NCBI GenBank assembly: GCA_024276775.1
Contig: JAJRWO010000181.1
Location: 1-11,213, forward strand
Direction of reading: 5' to 3'
Origin: Gammaproteobacteria bacterium
GTDB lineage: Bacteria; Pseudomonadota; Gammaproteobacteria; Tenderiales; Tenderiaceae
DNA: 11,213 nucleotides
Shown here: positions 6,541 to 11,213 of the stretch, one piece after another
Layout: each line of letters opens with the position of its first letter
Numbering within the stretch: position 1 is the first letter of the stretch
Position numbers and translations under genes: made by a program
Notes under the pieces: model-generated
Databases searched by the model: none
Told to the model about the DNA's origin: nothing
Seen by the model: the letters and a program-made list of their open reading frames with translations, nothing else

Positions 6541-6582
6541 AAAAAAAACCGGCCTTTGATTATTATTGTAGGCCGGTTTTTT
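6541..6582. terminator. Bidirectional intrinsic terminator between icd and cspD
   Basis: CCGGCCT (6549-6555) pairs perfectly with AGGCCGG (6570-6576) around a 14-nt loop. It is flanked by eight A on the left and six T on the right, so it forms a hairpin plus U-run when read from either strand. It serves both icd (plus) and the convergent cspD (minus, ending at 6601). Confidence 0.9.
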
Positions 6583-6600
6583 GTTGAGCACTAAATGAGC

Positions 6601-6837
6601 TTACTTGTCGTTGTCCTCATCGGTTTCAGGTTCACCGTTAAGGGTGACGGCTGACGCCAGGAATCCCTTGGGACCCTGGGATACTTCATACTCGACCTTC
6701 TGACCTTGTCGAAGTGATTTATAGCCGTCTATGCTGATGGAAGAAAAGTGAGCGAAAATGTCATCGCCACCTTGATCCGGTGCAATAAAACCATATCCCT
6801 TGGCGTTGCTAAACCATTTAACTGTACCTGTTGCCAT
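6601..6837 (-). CDS. cspD: Cold-shock domain protein, CspD-like
   Basis: This 78-residue protein is a single cold-shock domain (OB fold) that binds single-stranded nucleic acid. It begins MATGTVKWFSNAKGYGFI, with RNP1 KGYGFI at 13-18 and RNP2 DIFAHF at 26-31. It ends in an acidic tail, PETDEDNDK. The position next to clpS-clpA and the sequence favour CspD, which in E. coli is induced in stationary phase and inhibits DNA replication; a CspA-like role cannot be excluded. The ATG at 6837 has GGGGA about 9 nt upstream. It is divergent from clpS, with a 400-bp gap. Confidence 0.9.
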   Translation of the reverse strand: MATGTVKWFSNAKGYGFIAPDQGGDDIFAHFSSISIDGYKSLRQGQKVEYEVSQGPKGFLASAVTLNGEPETDEDNDK

Positions 6838-7062
6838 TGCTTAATTTCCCCGCAGTTAAAGCAAAAAAACATGCCGGCCTAATCTCCGACACCGCTGTAG
6901 AGGCTGTAAATAACTGTGTTCCCCCTGCTACAGATAATAATGTTGAACAAAAAATCGAATAAGTCAAGAACATGAAGCGATTAAGTTTTGTAGTGCTTTT
7001 ACTTTTTTGTCAGGCTAAAGCTTTATTATTTTCGACCGATTTTATCTAGCAAGGGGGACGAA
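6838..7062. other. Upstream region of cspD: leader with a weak inverted repeat
   Basis: This is the first part of the 400-bp cspD-clpS divergent region. On the cspD side (minus strand) there is a 6-bp inverted repeat, CTGTAG (6895-6900) and CTACAG (6928-6933), that could form a leader hairpin about 60-95 nt before the start codon. TTGACT (6967 to 6962, minus strand) resembles a -35, but no -10 at correct spacing is convincing; TATTAT at 6939-6934 is 22 bp away. Nothing else is recognisable. Confidence 0.3.
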
Positions 7063-7167
7063 GTGCCTCGTGAAGGTTTGAACGGCCTTGCTGATGAAAT
7101 GTCTGACATTATTGGTGATAAGTTCAAAAATGCATTAATTCTTAGTGGCTTAGTACTTTTTATATGA
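7063..7167 (+). CDS. Possible 34-residue small membrane-associated protein
   Basis: A GTG at 7063 opens a 34-codon frame ending in TGA. It is preceded by AAGGGGGA with 5 nt spacing, one of the best ribosome binding sites in the window. The translation begins MPREGLNGLADEMSDIIGDK, which is polar and acidic, and ends with a hydrophobic stretch, ALILSGLVLFI, that could insert into or lie on a membrane. It sits 70 bp before clpS on the same strand. I recognise no family. The strong ribosome site is the main support; chance remains possible at this length. Confidence 0.33.
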   Translation: MPREGLNGLADEMSDIIGDKFKNALILSGLVLFI

Positions 7168-7218
7168 GAGTTTATGCGCTTGGTTTTGTGGTAGGATTTC
7201 GCTCATTATTGCTTAAGT

Positions 7219-7227
7219 TGGTATAAT
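7219..7227 (+). promoter_or_regulatory. Extended -10 promoter immediately upstream of clpS
   Basis: TGGTATAAT is a perfect extended -10 element (TG, one base, consensus TATAAT at 7222-7227). No good -35 is needed or seen. Transcription would start near 7234, only about 4 nt before the clpS ATG at 7238, giving a leaderless or nearly leaderless message. The 20 nt before the ATG contain no Shine-Dalgarno sequence, which agrees. Confidence 0.55.
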
Positions 7228-7237
7228 TACGGCTACT

Positions 7238-7564
7238 ATGAGTAAAAAAACAGACCAAGACTTTCATGAAGACCTGGCAGTAGAGGATGCACGCCCTCAA
7301 CTGAGACGCCCCCCCCTATATAAGGTGGTGCTTTTGAATGACGATTACACGCCGATGGATTTTGTTATTCACATATTGGAGAGCTTTTTTGGAATGGGAC
7401 GTGAGCAGGCAACTCAGGTGATGTTAGAGGTACATACGCATGGTGTCGGTGTTTGTGGTGTGTTTACCCGAGATGTGGCTGAAACCAAAGCTGCGCAAGT
7501 TAACGACTCATCCCGCGAGAATCAGCACCCGTTGAAGTGCACCATAGAGAAAATACGTAGCTGA
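7238..7564 (+). CDS. clpS: ClpS, adaptor for N-degron recognition by ClpAP
   Basis: This 108-residue protein (106 in E. coli) binds N-terminal Leu, Phe, Tyr or Trp of substrates and hands them to ClpA. A flexible N-terminal extension of about 25 residues is followed by the core. LLNDDYTPMDFVI at 32-44 includes Asn34, Asp35 and Asp36, and EVHTHG at 64-69 includes His66; these are residues that bind the substrate alpha-amino group in ClpS. The core continues with GVFTRDVAETKA to a C-terminal strand. All pocket residues visible are conserved. clpA follows 25 bp later in the same direction, so they form an operon. The start has no Shine-Dalgarno and lies directly beneath an extended -10 promoter, suggesting leaderless translation. 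Confidence 0.96.
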   Translation: MSKKTDQDFHEDLAVEDARPQLRRPPLYKVVLLNDDYTPMDFVIHILESFFGMGREQATQVMLEVHTHGVGVCGVFTRDVAETKAAQVNDSSRENQHPLKCTIEKIRS

Positions 7565-7589
7565 TTGAAATAGTGTTGGAGGTGGCGTC

Positions 7590-9860
7590 ATGTTAAATAA
7601 AGAACTGGAATACACATTGAATAATGCATTTCGTGATGCGAGTGACAAACATCATGAATTTATGACGGTGGAACACCTTCTCTTGGCATTGGTGGATAAC
7701 CCATCTGCGGCAAGTGTGTTAAACGCTTGCGGTGCTGACCTTGGCCAGCTTAAAAAGGAATTGGCCGCCTTTTTGGATGAAACAACACCTGTTTTATCGA
7801 CGAAGGATAGTCGGGAAACGCAGCCGACCTTGGGTTTTCAACGTGTGTTGCAGCGCGCTGTGTTTCATGTTCAAAGCGCTGGCAAGGATGAAGTGATGGG
7901 AGCAAATGTACTGGTCGCCATTTTTGGCGAGCCGGACTCCCAGGCTGTTTATTTACTAAGCTCTCAAAATGTATCGCGCCTTGATGTGGTGAATTATATT
8001 TCTCATGGCATTTCAAAAGTGTCGGGGGATGATGTGGCCGATAATTATAATCAACCTGAAGCCGAAGAAGGCGATGGGACTATCCCATCTAAATCGCCGC
8101 TTGAACAGTTTGCCAGCAATCTGAATGAACGTGCCAAACTGGGCAAAATTGACCCCTTGATTGGCCGCGACCATGAGGTTGAACGTACCGTCCAGGTTTT
8201 ATGTCGTCGTCGTAAAAATAACCCTTTATTTGTGGGTGAGGCTGGGGTTGGCAAAACGGCTCTGGCTGAAGGACTGGCAAAACGTATTGTTGATGGTGAG
8301 GTGCCAGATGTGTTGGCGGATAGTATTATTTATTCTCTGGATATGGGGGCCTTGCTTGCGGGCACTAAATATCGTGGTGATTTTGAAAAACGTCTCAAAG
8401 CCGTATTAGGGGATTTAGCTAAAAACGCGAACAACGTCCTTTTTATTGATGAAATTCATACTATTATTGGTGCCGGAGCGGCTTCCGGTGGTGTGATGGA
8501 TGCCTCTAACTTACTCAAACCCGCGCTGGCATCAGGGGAATTGAAGTGTGTTGGTTCAACCACTTATCAGGAGTATCGAGGTATCTTTGAAAAAGACCGT
8601 GCCTTGGCGCGTCGTTTTCAAAAGATAGATGTGCCAGAACCCACTGTTGATGAGACGATACAAATATTGATGGGGTTAAAATCCCGTTTTGAGGAACATC
8701 ACGACGTTAAATATACCCGCCAGGCAATCCGGTTGGCTGTTGAATTGGCTGATCGTTATATTAATGATCGACACTTGCCTGATAAGGCCATTGATGTGAT
8801 TGATGAGGCGGGCGCAAAACAGCGCATGTCACCCGCATCCAAGCGTAAAAAAACGATTGGTGTAAAAGATATAGAAACAATTGTTGCCAAGATTGCGCGT
8901 ATTCCAGAAATGCGAGTGGGTAATTCTGACCGTGAAAAGCTGGGCACACTTGAACGTGACCTGAAAATGGTTGTATTTGGGCAGAATGCTGCGATTGAAA
9001 CACTTTCTACAGCGATTAAACTGTCGCGTTCAGGGCTTGGCCAGGAAGAAAAGCCCATTGGTTCATTTTTGTTTGCTGGTCCTACCGGGGTCGGTAAAAC
9101 TGAGGTGACACGACAGCTTTCCAAGGTCATGGGAATTGAGTTGATTCGCTTTGATATGTCTGAATACATGGAGCGCCACGCTGTGTCGCGCTTGATTGGT
9201 GCACCTCCTGGCTATGTTGGTTATGATCAAGGCGGCTTGTTGACGGATGCGATTAATAAAACACCCCACGCCGTTTTATGGTTCGATGAGATTGAAAAGG
9301 CGCATCCAGACGTTTTTAATTTGTTGTTACAGGTGATGGATCACGGTACTTTGACTGATAATAATGGCCGTGAAGCAGATTTTCGTAATGTCATTATTGT
9401 CATGACGACTAATGCTGGTGCAGAACAAATGAGTCGTCCTTCGATTGGTTTTACCAGTAAAAATACAACGGGGGATAGTTTGGAGGCAATTAAACGTGCC
9501 TTTACGCCAGAATTCCGTAATCGCCTTGATGCGGTGGTTGAGTTTCAGGGACTAGATCGTAAGACCATTAGTCATGTCGTGGATAAATTTATCATTGAGC
9601 TTGAGACTCAACTCGAAGCCAAAAATGTTACCGTTGAGGTGAGTTCAGAGGCGCGTGAGTGGTTGGCTGAAAATGGTTTTGATATTACGATGGGCGCACG
9701 GCCGATGACGCGTGTGATTACGGAGCATATCAAGAAACCCCTGGCCGAAGAGTTGTTATTTGGTGAGTTGGCCAGCGGTGGCCATGTTCGCATCACTTTG
9801 AGGGGCGATAAACTAAGTTTTGAGCTGGAAGCGACTAACAAGAGCGTTGCGCCTGTTTAA
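7590..9860 (+). CDS. clpA: ClpA, AAA+ unfoldase of the ClpAP protease
   Basis: This 756-residue hexameric ATPase unfolds proteins and feeds them to ClpP; clpP itself is not in the window. The N-domain (about 1-145) carries the ClpS-docking repeats. D1 has Walker A GEAGVGKT (216-223), Walker B VLFIDEIH (283-290) and pore loop KYRG (about 260). D2 has Walker A GPTGVGKT (497-504), pore loop GYVG (541-544), Walker B VLWFDEIE (562-569) and sensor-2 motif GARPMTR (702-708). The ClpP-docking tripeptide is IGF (619-621), where E. coli has IGL. There is no long ClpB-type middle domain, which separates it from ClpB. GGAGG lies 7 nt before the ATG. It ends 27 bp from the convergent infA, with no clear terminator between. 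Confidence 0.97.
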   Translation: MLNKELEYTLNNAFRDASDKHHEFMTVEHLLLALVDNPSAASVLNACGADLGQLKKELAAFLDETTPVLSTKDSRETQPTLGFQRVLQRAVFHVQSAGKDEVMGANVLVAIFGEPDSQAVYLLSSQNVSRLDVVNYISHGISKVSGDDVADNYNQPEAEEGDGTIPSKSPLEQFASNLNERAKLGKIDPLIGRDHEVERTVQVLCRRRKNNPLFVGEAGVGKTALAEGLAKRIVDGEVPDVLADSIIYSLDMGALLAGTKYRGDFEKRLKAVLGDLAKNANNVLFIDEIHTIIGAGAASGGVMDASNLLKPALASGELKCVGSTTYQEYRGIFEKDRALARRFQKIDVPEPTVDETIQILMGLKSRFEEHHDVKYTRQAIRLAVELADRYINDRHLPDKAIDVIDEAGAKQRMSPASKRKKTIGVKDIETIVAKIARIPEMRVGNSDREKLGTLERDLKMVVFGQNAAIETLSTAIKLSRSGLGQEEKPIGSFLFAGPTGVGKTEVTRQLSKVMGIELIRFDMSEYMERHAVSRLIGAPPGYVGYDQGGLLTDAINKTPHAVLWFDEIEKAHPDVFNLLLQVMDHGTLTDNNGREADFRNVIIVMTTNAGAEQMSRPSIGFTSKNTTGDSLEAIKRAFTPEFRNRLDAVVEFQGLDRKTISHVVDKFIIELETQLEAKNVTVEVSSEAREWLAENGFDITMGARPMTRVITEHIKKPLAEELLFGELASGGHVRITLRGDKLSFELEATNKSVAPV

Positions 9861-9887
9861 GCGAACGCCTGAGTTGAAAAGACGGGT

Positions 9888-10106
9888 TTAGCGAGCGCGG
9901 TAAGAGATGCGACCTTTGCTCAGGTCATAGGGTGTTAGCTGCACGGTTACCTTGTCGCCAGTCAGAATGCGAATGTAATGTTTACGCATTTTTCCTGAAA
10001 TATGAGCAGTGACAACGTGACCGTTTTCCAATTCGACACGAAACATGGTGTTTGGCAGGGTCTCGGTGACCGTTCCCTCCATTTCAATTGCTTCTTCTTT
10101 TGCCAT
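9888..10106 (-). CDS. infA: Translation initiation factor IF-1
   Basis: This 72-residue S1-type OB-fold protein binds the ribosomal A site during initiation. The sequence MAKEEAIEMEGTVTETLPN...FRVELENGHVVTAHISGKMRKHYIRIL...VTVQLTPYDLSKGRISYR matches IF-1 end to end. The start at 10106 is chosen because MAKE(E/D) is the invariant IF-1 N-terminus. An upstream in-frame ATG at 10130 would add eight residues (MNRSSKPS) not found in the family. GGAG lies about 14 nt upstream, rather distant. It is downstream of bpt on the same strand and faces clpA. Confidence 0.96.
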   Translation of the reverse strand: MAKEEAIEMEGTVTETLPNTMFRVELENGHVVTAHISGKMRKHYIRILTGDKVTVQLTPYDLSKGRISYRAR

Positions 10107-10147
10107 ACTAGGTTTCGAACTCCGGTTCATTTACAAACAAGGCGCAT

Positions 10148-10176
10148 ATTCTGCCCTAATTTGGCCTGTGGCGCAA
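10148..10176 (-). promoter_or_regulatory. Possible infA promoter
   Basis: On the minus strand TTGCGC (10176 to 10171) and CAGAAT (10153 to 10148) are separated by 17 bp. They match the sigma-70 hexamers at 4 of 6 and 4 of 6 positions respectively. Transcription would start near 10141, about 35 nt before the infA ATG. This is plausible for an essential gene that may need its own promoter after bpt, but it is judged by eye only. Confidence 0.3.
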
Positions 10177-10204
10177 AGGGATAGCCATAGATAATTTGTT
10201 GAAC

Positions 10205-10241
10205 AGGCTATATTAGCTGCCAATGCTCATTAATATAGCCT
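10205..10241. repeat. 11-bp perfect inverted repeat overlapping the end of bpt
   Basis: AGGCTATATTA (10205-10215) and TAATATAGCCT (10231-10241) are perfectly complementary arms around a 15-nt loop. The bpt stop codon (10208-10210) lies inside one arm. No T-run follows on the minus strand, so it is not a standard terminator. It may be an mRNA-end stabilising or processing hairpin between bpt and infA. Confidence 0.75.
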
Positions 10242-10918
10242 TGACAAGGTGTAAACCGGGCTTTATAACGCATTTTTTTGCAGGCTTCTATCCAATACCC
10301 AAGATATACCCAAGGCAGGTGAAGCCTGCGGGCATGTTCAATCATCCAAAGGATAGTAAATGTTCCCAAACCTCGCTGAGCCTGATTGGGGTCAAAGAAG
10401 GTGTAGACGGCTGAAAGACCGTTGGCGGTGTGGTCAACAACAGCAACGGCCAGTAGCTTGTCTTGATGTCGGAATTCGTGAAACTGTGTCGTTACCCCGG
10501 GGCTAGTGAGAAAATTGATATACTCTTCTGGAGTGGGGTTGTTCATTTCGCTGTCGGTGTGTCTAGCGGCAAGGTAACGGCAATAAAGCTCAAATTGTGC
10601 CTCAGTGAATGTTGTGGTTGATGATGAGTGGGATAACTCTTGATTTTGACGCCAGCAGCGGCGTTGACTACGATTCGGCGTAAAACTTTCGGTAGATACC
10701 CGGGTGGCAATGCAGGCTTGGCAGTTGATACAATTTGGGCGGTAGGTGAGCCCCCCGCTGCGGCGAAATCCTTGCTCAAGTAATTCACCCAGTAATGCGT
10801 CATTCAATACTAAGCTGGGATCAACAACCAGGTTTGTAGCGTTTTGTTTTGGCAAATAACTGCACTCACACGGCGGCGTTGAGTAACAGCGAATTGAGTG
10901 CTTGTTGTTATGTTTCAT
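10208..10918 (-). CDS. bpt: Bpt/ATE-type aminoacyl-tRNA-protein transferase (N-end rule)
   Basis: This 236-residue protein transfers an amino acid from aminoacyl-tRNA to the N-terminus of proteins. The family is annotated as arginyltransferase, but the characterised bacterial Bpt (Vibrio vulnificus) transfers Leu to N-terminal Asp or Glu. The N-terminal ATE domain has PPCECSYLP (15-23), with Cys17 and Cys19, then YRPNCINCQACIATRV (59-74), with Cys63, Cys66 and Cys69. The C-terminal GNAT-like half has YTFFDPNQAQRGLGTFTILWMIEHARR and YLGYWIEACKKMRYKARF. These are diagnostic and complete. The ATG at 10918 lacks an obvious Shine-Dalgarno. The neighbourhood (infA, clpA, clpS) fits: products are recognised by ClpS and degraded by ClpAP. 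The usual partner aat (Leu/Phe transferase) is not visible. Confidence 0.94.
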   Translation of the reverse strand: MKHNNKHSIRCYSTPPCECSYLPKQNATNLVVDPSLVLNDALLGELLEQGFRRSGGLTYRPNCINCQACIATRVSTESFTPNRSQRRCWRQNQELSHSSSTTTFTEAQFELYCRYLAARHTDSEMNNPTPEEYINFLTSPGVTTQFHEFRHQDKLLAVAVVDHTANGLSAVYTFFDPNQAQRGLGTFTILWMIEHARRLHLPWVYLGYWIEACKKMRYKARFTPCQGYINEHWQLI

Positions 10919-11162
10919 CGAGAGTGATCAGAGAGTTGATCTTCCCCGAAAAAACGTACACAAAATGTAAGGTTCATTAGCGAGGTTATGAGGAATGTAA
11001 CCGATTGTAGAATATTTTCTTTTAAAGTCAATACTGACGGGCATGAAAATTATAAGCATCAGGATTTAGAGTCCACTTTAGCGTTTGTTGCGATAGCCGT
11101 GATAGAGTTATCCGCCACCTTATGCCGATGGGTTCTGAATAGATTAAACGAGGAGTCATGTG

Positions 11163-11213
11163 ATGAAAAAAGTAAAATTATTCCTATTATTATGTTTGTT
11201 GGGCGGTGTACCG
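11163..11213 (+). CDS. Start of an exported protein gene (signal peptide only)
   Basis: An ATG at 11163, with AGGAG 7 nt upstream, opens a frame that continues to the window end. Its 17 visible residues, MKKVKLFLLLCLLGGVP, form a typical Sec signal-peptide n- and h-region. The one Cys (residue 11) is not in a lipobox context. The ATG at 11158 is rejected because the next codon is TGA. The gene is divergent from bpt, and the mature protein is out of view. No function can be given. Confidence 0.6.
   Translation, partial: MKKVKLFLLLCLLGGVP

Noticed and set aside
8756..9169. A 137-codon frame antisense to clpA.
   Set aside because: It lies opposite the ClpA AAA+ regions, is Ser-rich with no recognisable family, and is best explained as a shadow.
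10107..10130. Eight-residue N-terminal extension of IF-1.
   Set aside because: IF-1 starts with an invariant MAKE-type sequence, which is present at 10106.

Overview
The window looks like chromosomal DNA from a gammaproteobacterium of moderate GC content. The strongest evidence is the block rluE / monomeric isocitrate dehydrogenase / cspD / clpS / clpA / infA / bpt, whose parts are known gammaproteobacterial neighbours. I cannot name the genus. I saw no tRNA or rRNA gene, insertion sequence or CRISPR array.

Left part (1-2073, minus strand): a compact operon encodes a TVP38/TMEM64-type membrane protein, then the radical SAM enzyme ArsS, then a family-2 glycosyltransferase cut by the window edge. 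ArsS plus this glycosyltransferase type is the hallmark of an arsenosugar-type (rSAM/selenodomain-associated) biosynthetic cluster. The expected arsenite methyltransferase is not in view and could lie beyond position 1.

Positions 2074-2398 hold no protein gene. On the plus strand they can fold into a long closing stem plus two internal hairpins, with a -10-like element placed to start a transcript just before the stem. This is the best candidate for something undescribed here: an orphan structured RNA of about 200 nt.

Positions 2399-3999 (minus strand): rluE (23S rRNA pseudouridine synthase), a Crp/Fnr-family regulator and a DUF2892 small membrane protein lie in one direction. A perfect 13-bp palindrome sits about 41 bp upstream of the inferred start of the DUF2892 transcript, where a class II Crp/Fnr activator would bind.

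Positions 4000-9860: the large monomeric NADP-dependent isocitrate dehydrogenase is divergent from rluE. It ends at a two-way terminator shared with the convergent cspD. Then come clpS and clpA on the plus strand. clpS has an extended -10 promoter almost on top of its start codon. A 34-codon ORF with a good ribosome binding site lies between cspD and clpS.

Positions 9888-11213: infA and bpt (N-end-rule aminoacyl-tRNA-protein transferase) run on the minus strand towards clpA. An 11-bp perfect inverted repeat overlaps the end of bpt. A secreted protein gene begins at the right edge. Functionally, Bpt tags proteins with N-terminal acidic residues, ClpS recognises N-degrons, and ClpA (with a ClpP encoded elsewhere) degrades them, so most of an N-degron pathway is grouped here around infA.
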